Assembly (NCBI GenBank): GCA_964515335.1
Contig: CAZETS010000018.1
Location: forward strand, 11,559 to 75,558
Source of the DNA: TMED88 sp964515335
GTDB lineage: Bacteria > Myxococcota_A > UBA9160 > UBA4427
Reading direction: 5' to 3'
Length of the DNA: 64,000 nucleotides
Below are positions 30,833-40,254 of the stretch, one piece after another. The stretch's first letter is position 1. Every line of letters begins with the position of its first letter. Under the pieces are notes generated by a model. It worked only from the letters and a program-made list of their open reading frames with translations, ran no database searches and was not told the origin of the DNA. The position numbers and the translations under genes were made by a program.

Positions 30833-31107
30833 CCGGCACGCGCCGCGCGGTCCTTCGGCCGGCGGCTGCGATTGGGAAATGCGTTTCCATTTGGCGGTCG
30901 GATTCCCCCCATCGCCGACGTTCGTCCGGCATGCAGCTTCGCCGACAAACGCCCGAGAGCACTCGGCATCCGGTGTGGTCGGAGCCGTGGCATCGATATT
31001 GCTCCTTACAGAGGCAAGGGTGGCAGTCGACGAGCATCGCGCCGAGTCCGGAGGGCGGGGGCCATGCTCGATGGACTCGACCAATTGTCCAAGGGAGTGG
31101 CGGGAAG

Positions 31108-31509
31108 ATGGCATGGCGTTGGCTTCGAGCGAAGTGGGGCGCAGGCCGCGGTTTCGGGTGGCGCCAGACCTCGCCGGGCCGCGATGAGATCAGGGTGGCC
31201 CTCGAGCAGCGGGGGGTTCCCGTTGAATTCAGCGGGGCGCTCGCGGAGCGGACGGCGGTCCAAATCGCGGGCCTCGCTGCGCCGGCCCGCGAGGCGCTGC
31301 TCGACGGTGTCGCGATCGCGGTCGAACTGCAGCATTCGACCCGGGATCAGCTGACCAGGAACCTGCGCGGCGTGCGCGAGGTGGAACGGATGATGGGCGC
31401 CTTCTCGGGCGAGCTGTCGAAGCTCGACGAGGTGCTCGGCGTGCTGTCCGCCTACGTGCGCCGTATGAAGTCTTCGGGCGACGGGCTGTCGGATCGCGTG
31501 CTGCACTGA
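31108..31509 (+). CDS. hypothetical helical protein
   Basis: The 133-residue soluble protein is not recognised. After a Trp/Arg/Gly-rich start, it is largely alpha-helical with charged and leucine positions (GALAERTAVQIAGLAAPARE, then LTRNLRGVREVERMMGAFSG), suggesting a coiled coil. Purine-rich GGGAAG precedes the ATG. The same frame stays open upstream to 30931, but that part lacks bias and has no start signal. It lies 73 bases before comEC on the same strand. Confidence 0.55.
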   Translation: MAWRWLRAKWGAGRGFGWRQTSPGRDEIRVALEQRGVPVEFSGALAERTAVQIAGLAAPAREALLDGVAIAVELQHSTRDQLTRNLRGVREVERMMGAFSGELSKLDEVLGVLSAYVRRMKSSGDGLSDRVLH

Positions 31510-31582
31510 GGTCGCGGCCGGGTCGCTGCGGCAGGGTTTCTCCGGCGGGCTGCTAGCCTGAGCGGCATCCCCGGTCCCGCTG

Positions 31583-34069
31583 GTGGATGTGACGTCGCTG
31601 CCGGTGTGGATCGCCCTGGCTCTGGCGCTGGGCATCGTGGTCGGTGATCGGCTCGAGCCCGACCCGGTGGCGCTGCGTGCGCTCGCCCTGGCGGTGGCTG
31701 CCCTGGGCCCGATTGCCGCCCGGCGCGCGGTGGCGCGTGGGCTGCTGGCCATCTTGCTCGCGGGGAGCCTGGGGGCGGCGGCCCTCTCGGAGCGACTGGG
31801 GCAGGCCGTTGCAGGGGGCCCGGCGGCTGGCCTCGAGCTGACCATCGCAGCACGCCCGTGTGGCCTGCCGCCGCTCGGAAACGGGCTGGTGGTCTGCGAG
31901 GCCGTCGTGGTGGACGCCGGCCCACGCCGAGGTGACGCCATCGAGCTTCCGCCACGACTGCTGATCTCGGCGCTGGCGGGCAGCCCCGAAGCGCTGGCGC
32001 TGTCGCGAGTGGCCGGCGCCCGTCGCATACGGGCGCGGGTGCAGACCGCGCACCCGCCCGAGGCGCGCAACCCCGGGGCCCGCGACCACGCGCGCAGGCT
32101 GGTGCGTCGCGGCATCGGCGGCCGCGCCTACCTGGCGGATGCGCGGCTCGTCGTTGCGACCGGCTGGCGGCGCCAACCACTCGCCGACCCGGTCCGCCGG
32201 GCGTGGGCAGCGATCGGTCTGCTGCGCATGCGGATCGTCGCCCGGCTCGAGGCCGCGGGGCCGGGCGGCGCGCTGCTGGCCGCGCTGGCTGCCGGCGACC
32301 GGTCGGGTCTCGACCCAGCCGTGCGGGCCGAACTCGCCGGCCTCGGCATCGCGCATCTGCTCGCCGTATCCGGCCTGCACGTCGCGATCGTAGTGGGCCT
32401 CTGCTACGCGCTGGCTCGGCCTGGCTTGGCGGGCCCACTCACGCGCGCGGGGGTCGCCGACCCGCGCCCGTTCGCCGCCGCGCTGTCCCTGGCCGGTGCG
32501 TTCGCCTACGCGGCGCTGGCCGGCATGGGGCTGCCGCTTCGCCGTGCGCTGGTGGTCGCGGGGGTGCTGTGGCTCGCCTTTGCGTCCGGTCGCCGCTGGC
32601 CGGCGGGCAGCACCCTCGCCGGAGCCGCCGTCGTGCTGCTGGCAGCCGAGCCGGCCGCGCTCTTCGACCCCGGTGCCCAGCTCTCTTTCGCAGCGGCCGG
32701 GGCCCTGATGCTCGGGCTCTCGCCGGGTGGGACCGCGCACCCGTCGGGCCGTGCTGCGCGAATCGTCGAGGGGCTGCGCACCTCGCTTCGCACGTCGGCG
32801 ATCGCGCTGGCCGCCACTGGTCCCATCCTGGCCGCCCACGGCCTCGTCGTGACGCCCTTCGGCCTGGCGGTGAACGGGCTCGCCGTGCCCTTGACCGCGC
32901 TGCTGCTGCTGCCGGCGGCGCTGTTGGCGGTGCTCGTGGCGGCCGTCGCGCCGGTGGCGGTGGCGTCGCCGATCGTCGCTGTACTCGCCTGGCCGGCGGA
33001 ACGTGCTCTCGTTGCCGCCACCTCGCTGGCCGAGCGTCTACCGCTGGACGGCTCGGGTGGGCCGCTCGGCCCGGCTGGCGTGTGTCTCGGCCTGCTACTC
33101 GGCTTGGCTGCGATCCGGCTGCCGGGCGACCTCGTGCGCGCCGCCGCCGTGCTGTCGCTCTCGCTCTGGCTGCGCGCCGGAGCGCCGCCTCCGATCGAGC
33201 CGCTTCCACCACGCATCGTCGCGTTCGACGTGGGGCAGGGCGACGCGCTGCTCGTGCAGGGGCGTCGCGGCGTCATCCTGGTCGACGCCGGGCGGTCGAT
33301 TCCGGGGCGCCTCGACATGGGGGCGCGGACGGTGGTGCCGGCGCTCGCCGCTCTCGGGGTCGGCTCGCTCGACCTGGTGATCGCGAGCCACGCCGACGTG
33401 GATCACCGCGGCGGTCTCGATGCGGTGCTGCGCCGGGTGCCCGTCGGGCGGCTGTGGCTGCCGGCCGGCGGGCTCGAAGACCCCGCGTTCGCAGGTCTGC
33501 GGGCAGTGGCGAAAGAGCGCGCGGTGGTCGTCGAGGAGATCGTGGCGGACGGTCGCCCCGAGCAGCGCGCGGGCGACCTGTCGATCGAGGTGCTGTGGCC
33601 CACCGAGCACGCGGCAGAGGCATCGAGCAACGACGGCTCGATCGTCGTCCGCGTCTCGGTCGACGGTGACGCGGTGCTGCTCACGGGCGACATCGGGCGC
33701 TCCGTCGAACGCGCGTTGACGGCGAGCGGCCAGCCCATCGAGGCGCGCATCCTCAAGGTGGCCCACCACGGCAGCGTCACCTCGAGCGGTGGCGCCTTTC
33801 TCGATGCGGTGGGGGCGTCGATCGCGATCGTCTCGGCGGGGTGCGGCGCGCGCAGCGGCCTGCCGGCGTCGCCGGTGTTGGATCGCCTGCGCGAGCGCTC
33901 GATTCGGGTCGAGTGGACGGGGCGCGACGGCGCGGTCGTGCTGCCGCTCGGTGCCGCGCGAAGCGACGAGGAGGCGCGACGTTTCGGGGCGGTGCGAAAG
34001 GGCTGCGAGCGAGCCTCGCCCAGGCGGGCCCCGGTGTCCTGTGTGGCCCACCCGTCGGCCTGCCAGTAA
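31583..34069 (+). CDS. comEC: DNA internalisation-related competence protein ComEC/Rec2
   Basis: The 828-residue polytopic protein starts with GTG. The N-terminal part has a soluble OB-like domain between helices. The central Competence domain (LLAVSGLHVAIVVGLCYALA) has many membrane helices. From about residue 545 a metallo-beta-lactamase domain follows, with FDVGQGDALLVQG and SHADVDHRGGLDAV (metal-binding HxDxDH) and LKVAHHGSVTSSG. ComEC forms the inner-membrane channel for single-stranded DNA uptake in natural transformation. Other competence genes are not present here. Full length suggests it works. Confidence 0.93.
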   Translation: MDVTSLPVWIALALALGIVVGDRLEPDPVALRALALAVAALGPIAARRAVARGLLAILLAGSLGAAALSERLGQAVAGGPAAGLELTIAARPCGLPPLGNGLVVCEAVVVDAGPRRGDAIELPPRLLISALAGSPEALALSRVAGARRIRARVQTAHPPEARNPGARDHARRLVRRGIGGRAYLADARLVVATGWRRQPLADPVRRAWAAIGLLRMRIVARLEAAGPGGALLAALAAGDRSGLDPAVRAELAGLGIAHLLAVSGLHVAIVVGLCYALARPGLAGPLTRAGVADPRPFAAALSLAGAFAYAALAGMGLPLRRALVVAGVLWLAFASGRRWPAGSTLAGAAVVLLAAEPAALFDPGAQLSFAAAGALMLGLSPGGTAHPSGRAARIVEGLRTSLRTSAIALAATGPILAAHGLVVTPFGLAVNGLAVPLTALLLLPAALLAVLVAAVAPVAVASPIVAVLAWPAERALVAATSLAERLPLDGSGGPLGPAGVCLGLLLGLAAIRLPGDLVRAAAVLSLSLWLRAGAPPPIEPLPPRIVAFDVGQGDALLVQGRRGVILVDAGRSIPGRLDMGARTVVPALAALGVGSLDLVIASHADVDHRGGLDAVLRRVPVGRLWLPAGGLEDPAFAGLRAVAKERAVVVEEIVADGRPEQRAGDLSIEVLWPTEHAAEASSNDGSIVVRVSVDGDAVLLTGDIGRSVERALTASGQPIEARILKVAHHGSVTSSGGAFLDAVGASIAIVSAGCGARSGLPASPVLDRLRERSIRVEWTGRDGAVVLPLGAARSDEEARRFGAVRKGCERASPRRAPVSCVAHPSACQ

Positions 34070-34082
34070 GCTCGCACCATCC

Positions 34083-34715
34083 ATGGCGGACGAAGAGCAC
34101 GAGTCGGGAGATGACGAGGGGGCGGCGCCCGGCTCGAGCAACGACGGCGGAGATCGAGAACCGAGCCTCTTCGAGCGCGTCCGCGAGGTGTGGCGTAACC
34201 CAGCCTACCGCTTCGTGCTGCTCTTCCTCCCCTACCTGGGACTGGTGTCGATCGGGTATCCGTCCTTCGTTCGGCACTACAATCCGGTGGTGCAATGGTT
34301 CATCCTGAAGACCGCGCAGTTCGAGGGCCTGCTCTTCGGGCTGTTCGGATCCGATACGCGGGTGGACGAGAAGCTCGTCTTCTTCGGCCACTTCGCCGTC
34401 AAGATCATCGACGAGTGCACGGGCATCTACGAGATGCTGATCTTCTCTGCGGCCGTGCTGGCCTTCCCGACGGACTGGCTGCGCAAGGGCATCGGGGTGT
34501 TGCTCGGCTGTCCGCTCATCTACCTCTTCAACGTGCTGCGGATCGCGGTGCTGATGATCGTGGGGCGCTACTGGCCATTCGCCTTCGACTTCATGCACCT
34601 CTACTTCTGGCAGGCCACGATGATCGTGATGATTACCTCGGTATGGCTGCTGTGGATCATCGTGGTGGTGCGCGCCAATGACGAAGAAGAAGTCGCTACT
34701 CCGCGTCCTGCTTGA
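34083..34715 (+). CDS. exosortase/archaeosortase-family membrane transpeptidase (XrtH-like)
   Basis: The 210-residue protein has an acidic cytoplasmic N-terminus and then about five membrane helices. The catalytic triad pattern of exosortases is visible: Cys112 in IIDECTGIYEM, Arg153 in YLFNVLRIAVL, and His172 in FDFMHLYFWQ. These enzymes recognise a C-terminal sorting tripartite signal (motif, helix, basic tail) on exported proteins, often linked to exopolysaccharide. The short length and the partner gene resemble exosortase H systems. No protein in this window ends with a clear sorting signal. A TAAGCT box ends ten bases before the ATG. The next gene overlaps it by 38 bases. Confidence 0.82.
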   Translation: MADEEHESGDDEGAAPGSSNDGGDREPSLFERVREVWRNPAYRFVLLFLPYLGLVSIGYPSFVRHYNPVVQWFILKTAQFEGLLFGLFGSDTRVDEKLVFFGHFAVKIIDECTGIYEMLIFSAAVLAFPTDWLRKGIGVLLGCPLIYLFNVLRIAVLMIVGRYWPFAFDFMHLYFWQATMIVMITSVWLLWIIVVVRANDEEEVATPRPA

Positions 34716-35160
34716 GTTCGGGGCGATCACGGTGCCGCTGACCTGGCTCTGGATGCGCTGGGGTGAGCAGCTCTACGTCGAATTCTTTCGCGCGGTCGCG
34801 TTCCCGATCCTGCTCGCTGCCGGTGTGACGAGCTTCCAGCGGGGTCTGGTCGACGACCGTATGATCGGCTTCATCCCGTTCCTGGCGCTGATGCTGGTGA
34901 CGCCCCAGATGCGTCTGGCGCGCCGCTGGATCGGCATCGGCGTCGGTTTCGTGGTGCTCTTCCTGAGCCACGTGCTGCTCGCGTGGTGGGCCTGGGTATC
35001 CTTCGTTCGGGACGGGAAGTCGTCCGAGAGCATGCTGACGTACTTCCCGGCACTCGTGCTCGCAGACGCGCTTCCGTTCCTGCTGTGGGCGCTGTTCGCG
35101 AATCGCTTCCTGCGCGATCTGCTCCAGAGGGTGCTGCCGAAGCCGCCGCCGAAGACCTGA
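34678..35160 (+). CDS. exosortase-associated integral membrane protein
   Basis: The 160-residue protein has about four hydrophobic helices (for example FFRAVAFPILLAAGV, IPFLALMLVTPQM, GVGFVVLFLSHVLLAWWAW). A basic N-terminus and a Lys/Pro C-terminus face the cytoplasm. It starts inside the exosortase gene, so expression is coupled. Its size and partner match small membrane proteins that accompany exosortase H, but I identify it mainly by context. No catalytic motif is visible. Confidence 0.7.
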   Translation: MTKKKSLLRVLLEFGAITVPLTWLWMRWGEQLYVEFFRAVAFPILLAAGVTSFQRGLVDDRMIGFIPFLALMLVTPQMRLARRWIGIGVGFVVLFLSHVLLAWWAWVSFVRDGKSSESMLTYFPALVLADALPFLLWALFANRFLRDLLQRVLPKPPPKT

Positions 35161-35269
35161 ACGAGGCGCGCCCGTCGTGGTTCCGTTCAGGGCGGACGCT
35201 TCGAGGCATGCTGAAGCACGCGCGGGTCGGGGAAGTGTCCGCGGCGATTCGTTCCCCATGGAACGTTGT

Positions 35270-35301
35270 TCTACTCCGACGTGCCTCTACTCCGACGTGC
35301 C
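35270..35301. repeat. exact 16-bp tandem duplication
   Basis: TCTACTCCGACGTGCC occurs at 35270-35285 and immediately again at 35286-35301. It lies between the exosortase pair and the broken TauE/SafE gene, at the 3' edge of the sequence that replaced the end of that gene. Otherwise 35161-35500 holds no recognisable gene. Confidence 0.85.
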
Positions 35302-35900
35302 CACGATAATGGTGCTGCCTGCCCGAGAGCCGGCGCCAGGACCTCCCCTCGCCCGAGCACCCGTTTCGTGACTCCGAGGGCCCTACCAGGTTCCTGCCCG
35401 CGGGTCAGGGCAGGTCCGGGCACTCGCGTCTGTGGGTGGCGAAGAAGGTCCGTGCGAGCTGCGGGCCAGAACCAATTTCGTGGGCACCTCCGTCCTGCCA
35501 CCGCGACCACCGCGACCGCCATCACCGGCCGGATCACGCGCTCGCCGCCGCGCAGGGTCGGGATCAGCAGCGCGACCATCACCAGGCCGAAGAGCCGCTC
35601 GAACGCGGTCGCGTCGAGGCGTGAGGTCAGCCACGCGCCGGCCCAGGATCCCGGCAGCACGGCCGCCAGCACGGGCAGGGCGAGTCGCGGACCGGGCAGT
35701 CCGGCCCGCTGGAAGCCGCGCATCGCGGTGGCGTTCCGCGCCAGCACGCCGACGCGATTGGTGCCGTTGGCGACGTCGCCGGGCAGGCCCAGGAAGAAGA
35801 GCAGCGGCACGGACAGCAGCGATCCACCTCCGGCCAGCGTGTTGATCACGCCGGCCACGCTACCGGCTGAAGCCGGCAGCACGGCGTTCAGGGGGTCCAA
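35271..35900 (-). pseudogene. truncated TauE/SafE-family sulfite/anion exporter
   Basis: The first half of a TauE/SafE permease is clear: LDPLNAVLPASAGSVAGVIN then TLAGGGSLLSVPLLFFLGLP and VANGTNRVGVLARNATAM. A TTG start at 35900 has GGAGG four bases upstream. Similarity stops after RVIRPVMAVAVVAVAG near 35508. The frame then continues to 35271 as Arg/Pro-rich sequence without membrane helices, and no second half is found in the other minus frames. The family is about 250 residues with a duplicated helix set, so the gene lost its 3' half through a deletion or rearrangement. Confidence 0.75.
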
Positions 35901-36036
35901 AACGCCTCCGTTCTCGGGCCGCTGAGCTGGCGACGACCGGCGCGCCGTCGCCACGGCGGCGGTGTGCTCGATGTGCGACGTTCCGCCGGCGATCGGTCGG
36001 GGAGGCCGTTGCGGATCCTCGCATGGGGGCCTGGGA

Positions 36037-37977
36037 ATGAGCGCGGAGGTGCGTCGCTTCGGGAACTGGCCGTCCCCGATCTCGGCCGAGCGGATCGCCA
36101 GCGCGGCACTGCGGCTCGGTCAGCCGCGAATCGACGGCGACTTCGTGTACTGGCTCGAGGGGCGGCCGGCGGAGGGCGGACGCCAGGCCCTGATGCGCGC
36201 CCGGGCCGACGGGCAGGGCGGTCCCGAGGAGGTCACCGACGGGCGCGCGAACGTGCGGACCCTCGTCCACGAGTACGGGGGCGGTGACTACACGGTGCGA
36301 GGCGGGCGGGTCTTCTACGTCCGCTTCGACGATCAGTCGGTGCACGCGCTGTGCGGCGGGCGCGACGCGGTGATCGCGTCGAGTCGGAGCCGCTTCGCGG
36401 ACTTCGCCACCCCGGCGGACGGGCGCTGGCTGCTCGCCGTCGAGGAGCGGCCGCGCGAAGGCGATGAGCCCGAGAACAGACTCGTCGCCCTTCCCACGCC
36501 AGTGGAGGGACTGCCGCCCGGGCCCGAGACGCCGCTCGTGGTGGCCTCGGGGCACGACTTCTACAGCTCGCCGGTGGTCTCACCGGCGGGTGATCGCCTC
36601 GCCTACGTGGCCTGGGACCATCCCCGTATGCCCTGGGACGGCACCACGCTGTACGTCCAGCCGTGGTCGGCGGGTGGGCCGGACGGAACGCCGCGGGCGG
36701 TGGCGGGCGGCCCCTCCGAGTCGATCCTTCAGCCGCGATTCTCTCCACACGGACACCTGACCTTCGTGTCCGACCGTTCGGGCTGGTGGAACCTGCATCA
36801 GCTGCGTGGCGACGCCGTCGAGGCGCTCTGCCCCCTGCCGGCGGAGTTTGCCGGTCCGCAGTGGGTGTTCGGGCTCTCGCGCTACGCGTTCGTCTCGGAG
36901 GAGGAGATCCTCTGCGCCTTCGGGACGGGAGGTCGGAGTCGGCTCGGGCGGCTGTCCACCTCGACCGGGCGACTCGACGAGTGGGTGCTCCCGTACGTCT
37001 CCTTCGACGGCGTGCGTGTCGGGGCGGGGCGCGCCTGCCTGGTCGGCGGCGCGACCAGTCGGCCCGCCGAGGTCGTGTCCCTCGATCTCGAGAGCGGCCG
37101 GCACCGGGTCCTGCGCCGTGGCGCCGACCTCGAGTTCGATCCAGCCGTGCTCAGCGAGCCCGAGGCGGTCGAGTTCGCCTCGGCGGACGGCCGGCGGGCG
37201 CACGCCTGGCTCTACGCGCCGCGGCGTGCGGACGTGGAAGCCCCGGCCGGCGAGCGACCGCCCCTATTGGTCAAGAGTCACGGCGGGCCCACCGCGGCGG
37301 CGAGCCCCGCCCTCGACCTGCGGATCCAGTACTGGGTGAGCCGTGGCGTCGCTGTGGCCGACGTCGACTACGGGGGATCGGCGGGCTACGGCCGGGCGTA
37401 TCGGCAGCTGCTGGCGGGGCAGTGGGGCGTGGTCGACGTCGACGATTGCGCGAACGCGGCGCTCTGGCTGGCTGGCGAGGGTCGCGTCGACGGCGAGCGC
37501 CTCGCGATCAGCGGCGGCAGCGCCGGCGGCTACACGACGCTCTGCGCCCTGACGTTCCGCGACGTGTTCGGCGCCGGCGCCAGCCACTACGGGATCGGCG
37601 ACCTCGAGGCCCTGGCCCGGGACACCCACAAGTTCGAGTCGCGCTACGTGGACGGGCTGGTCGGACCGTACCCCGAGGCCCGCGACCTCTACATCGAGCG
37701 CTCACCGATCCACTTTCCCGATCGGCTCTCCTGCCCGGTGGTCTTCTTCCAGGGCCTCGAGGACAAGATCGTGCCGCCCAACCAGGCCGAGGCGATGGTG
37801 GCCGCGCTCGCTGCCCGCGGCATCCCGCACGCCTACGTGCCCTTCGCGGGCGAGCAGCACGGCTTCCGGCGCGCCGAGAACATCCGCGCCGCGCTCGAGG
37901 GCGAGCTGTACTTCTACGGTCGGATCTTCGGCTTCGAGGTCGACGCCGAGCCCGGTCCGGTCCGGATCGTCGGCTGA
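36037..37977 (+). CDS. S9 family serine peptidase (acylaminoacyl/dipeptidyl peptidase type)
   Basis: The 646-residue protein has a beta-propeller of WD-like blades over about residues 1-380 and a C-terminal alpha/beta-hydrolase domain. The triad is complete: Ser495 in ISGGSAGGYTT, Asp576 in GLEDKIVPPNQ, and His608 in GEQHGFRR. PLLVKSHGGPTAAASPALDL marks the oxyanion region of prolyl-oligopeptidase relatives. It lacks a signal peptide and is probably cytoplasmic, trimming short peptides. The ATG at 36037 fits the family start. It is divergent from the broken permease gene. Confidence 0.92.
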   Translation: MSAEVRRFGNWPSPISAERIASAALRLGQPRIDGDFVYWLEGRPAEGGRQALMRARADGQGGPEEVTDGRANVRTLVHEYGGGDYTVRGGRVFYVRFDDQSVHALCGGRDAVIASSRSRFADFATPADGRWLLAVEERPREGDEPENRLVALPTPVEGLPPGPETPLVVASGHDFYSSPVVSPAGDRLAYVAWDHPRMPWDGTTLYVQPWSAGGPDGTPRAVAGGPSESILQPRFSPHGHLTFVSDRSGWWNLHQLRGDAVEALCPLPAEFAGPQWVFGLSRYAFVSEEEILCAFGTGGRSRLGRLSTSTGRLDEWVLPYVSFDGVRVGAGRACLVGGATSRPAEVVSLDLESGRHRVLRRGADLEFDPAVLSEPEAVEFASADGRRAHAWLYAPRRADVEAPAGERPPLLVKSHGGPTAAASPALDLRIQYWVSRGVAVADVDYGGSAGYGRAYRQLLAGQWGVVDVDDCANAALWLAGEGRVDGERLAISGGSAGGYTTLCALTFRDVFGAGASHYGIGDLEALARDTHKFESRYVDGLVGPYPEARDLYIERSPIHFPDRLSCPVVFFQGLEDKIVPPNQAEAMVAALAARGIPHAYVPFAGEQHGFRRAENIRAALEGELYFYGRIFGFEVDAEPGPVRIVG

Positions 37978-38035
37978 CGGATCGCGCCACCGTCATGTCC
38001 GCGAGACGCCAAGAGGCCCGAACGGGACGCCTGCG

Positions 38036-39265
38036 ATGAGCGCCGACCGCGAGCGCCTCTGGACTGCGCCCTTCGTTCTCTGCGCGCTGTCGAATCTGCT
38101 GCAGGGGATCGCCTTCAGCCTCTACCTGCACGTGCCGGGCTTCCTCGCCGACCTCGGGGCGAGCCCGGTCGTGATCGGCTGGATCTTCGCGGTGACGAGC
38201 GTGGTGGCCATCGCGGTGCGGCCCGGTATCGGCAGCGTGATGGACCGCCGCGGGCGTCGCGGCCTGATCCTCGTCGGCAATGTCCTCAACGTGATCGTGA
38301 CGGCCCTGTACCTGACCGTGCACGGGATCGGTCCCTGGATCTACGTGGTCCGCATGCTGCATGGGGTGTCCGAGGCGATCCTGTTCACGGTGTTGTTCAC
38401 CTACGCGGCCGACCAGGTGCCGCGGTCGCGACTCACCGAGGGGCTCGCGCTCTTCGGCGTTTCGGGCATGTTGCCGATGTCTCTCGGCGGCGCGCTCGGC
38501 GACTGGATCCTTGCCCGTGCCGGCTACTCGTCGCTGTTCGCCACGGCTTTCGGGTTCAGCGTGGCGGCGCTCGTGTTCGCGCTGCCACTGCGCGAGGTGC
38601 TGGCGCCCCGGAACGACGACGACGAGAAGCCCCGCGGCTTCTTCGTGGCGGCCCGGCAGTCCGACCTGCTGCCGATCTGGTGGATCACGACGATCTTCTT
38701 CGTGGGGCTGTCCGCGATCTTCGTCTTCCTCAAGACGTTCACCCTGACCCGCGAGGTCGGCAGCGTCGGTGGCTTCTTCACTGCATACACGACCGTCGCG
38801 ATCGCCCTGCGCGTTGGGTTCGGCTGGCTGCCCGATCGCGTGGGGCCGACCCGTGTGCTGGTGCCGTCGTTGATCGCGCTGGCCGCGGGGATGCTCGCGC
38901 TCGCGACGGCGCACAGCGACCGGGCGGTGGTGGCCGCCGGTGCACTCTGCGGCCTCGGTCACGGCTACACGTTCCCCATCCTCTCGGGCCTGGTGGTCGC
39001 GCGGGCACGCGAGCAGGAGCGCGGCTCGGCGCTGGCCATCTACACGGGCATCGCCGATGTGGGCGCGGTGATCGGCGCGCCGATCTTCGGGCTGATCGTC
39101 GACCGCGCCGGCTACACGACGCTGTACGGCGTGGTGGCTGGCGTGCTGGTGACCGGCCTGCTGATCTTCGTTCCATGGGACACGCGGGTGCACAGGCTGG
39201 CGCTCGCGCGCCTGGACGGCGACGGCCCGGTCGACGAGCGCCCGGCCGACGAGGCGCGAGCGTGA
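38036..39265 (+). CDS. major facilitator superfamily transporter
   Basis: The 409-residue protein has about 12 hydrophobic helices in two halves. The MFS loop motif between helices 2 and 3 is visible as GSVMDRRGRRGLILVGNVLN, and the second-half equivalent is GWLPDRVGPTRVLV. It resembles drug/metabolite exporters of the MFS_1 group; the substrate is unknown. It follows the S9 peptidase by 58 bases, and its stop overlaps the GTG of the metalloprotease lipoprotein, so the three may form one unit. Confidence 0.9.
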   Translation: MSADRERLWTAPFVLCALSNLLQGIAFSLYLHVPGFLADLGASPVVIGWIFAVTSVVAIAVRPGIGSVMDRRGRRGLILVGNVLNVIVTALYLTVHGIGPWIYVVRMLHGVSEAILFTVLFTYAADQVPRSRLTEGLALFGVSGMLPMSLGGALGDWILARAGYSSLFATAFGFSVAALVFALPLREVLAPRNDDDEKPRGFFVAARQSDLLPIWWITTIFFVGLSAIFVFLKTFTLTREVGSVGGFFTAYTTVAIALRVGFGWLPDRVGPTRVLVPSLIALAAGMLALATAHSDRAVVAAGALCGLGHGYTFPILSGLVVARAREQERGSALAIYTGIADVGAVIGAPIFGLIVDRAGYTTLYGVVAGVLVTGLLIFVPWDTRVHRLALARLDGDGPVDERPADEARA

Positions 39266-40242
39266 GCGCGCCCGGTCGCCTGCTGGTCGCGATCGGAGCC
39301 GCCGCCATGCTGGCCGGCTGTGTGCCGGCGCGGGGCGGCTGGGATCACGTGGCGCTCGCGAAGCGCCACCCGGCCCTCGATGGCGAGCGCCACCGGCTAC
39401 GCGATCTGGCCCCGCACCTCTCGCCCGGCGACGGCGAGCTGATCCTGTTGCTGTGTCACTGGCCGACCGACGCGCCGATCCCGGTGAGGCTTCCGGACGA
39501 CGCGAGCGGAGACGAGCGGGCGATGCTCGGGCGGGCCCTCGACGCCTGGGCGGGGGCGGGCCTCGGCGTGCGCTTCGTCGAGGCGCCGACCGGCGTCGTT
39601 GGCATCGATGTGCGCTTCGTGGAGCAGGGCGATCCGGGGCCGATTCCGGCCGGTGCGGGAGACACGATCGCGGACTGCCGGATCGGTGCGCGGCAGGGCC
39701 CCGGTCGCGTGGCGGCCTCGCTGGTGTTCGCGTCGATCCACCTGCGCCGGGACGAGAGCGACTGGTTGGGCGGGTCTCAGCCCCTCGACCCAGAGGAACG
39801 GCGGGGCGCCGCGCTGCACGAGATCGGCCACGCGCTCGGCTTTGCGAGTCACGTCGCGGCCGGCGACTCGCTCATGCGAGCGAGTCCCGAGACTGCCCGA
39901 CACGCGGGCGCGAAGCTGACGGCGGGCGAGTGGCCGGGCGACCGCAACCTGCGTGCCCTGTATGCGGTGCCCTCGGGCACGATCGTCGGCCGGCTGCCCC
40001 TGTCCGTGGCGGCCGCGGAGACGCTCGCGCGCTTCGTGGCCGCGGCCGCGTCGGCGCAGCTCGACGGACCGTTCTCCCGGGTCGGTACGAGCGGCGCGCG
40101 ACTCTTCTATCGCGACGCGCGCGGCCGCCCGTTCGCGCTGCGGGTGCGGCCTTGGCCGCCTGTCGGCGGCGTGCTGCAGGCCTTCGAGCCCAACGCCCGG
40201 GCGATCGGGCTGCTCGACGGAGCGGGAACGCCCGCCGAGTGA
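39262..40242 (+). CDS. matrixin-like zinc metalloprotease lipoprotein
   Basis: The 326-residue protein starts with GTG overlapping the MFS stop. The N-terminus LLVAIGAAAMLAGC is a lipoprotein signal with lipobox LAGC (Cys19). The metzincin-like zinc motif is HEIGHALGFASH at 186-197. His186, Glu187, His190 and Gly193 sit in register, but the third histidine is one position later than in the HExxHxxGxxH consensus. Alternatively a different ligand completes the site. It should be anchored in the periplasm or outer membrane. Substrate unknown. Confidence 0.82.
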   Translation: MSAPGRLLVAIGAAAMLAGCVPARGGWDHVALAKRHPALDGERHRLRDLAPHLSPGDGELILLLCHWPTDAPIPVRLPDDASGDERAMLGRALDAWAGAGLGVRFVEAPTGVVGIDVRFVEQGDPGPIPAGAGDTIADCRIGARQGPGRVAASLVFASIHLRRDESDWLGGSQPLDPEERRGAALHEIGHALGFASHVAAGDSLMRASPETARHAGAKLTAGEWPGDRNLRALYAVPSGTIVGRLPLSVAAAETLARFVAAAASAQLDGPFSRVGTSGARLFYRDARGRPFALRVRPWPPVGGVLQAFEPNARAIGLLDGAGTPAE

Positions 40243-40254
40243 GCGGGGCAGCGC

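Noticed and set aside
30841..30900. GGAAA-TGCG-TTTCC hairpin (30875-30888) as a LacI-type operator
   Set aside because: The symmetry is short and no LacI-family regulator or sugar gene is nearby. It could be chance.
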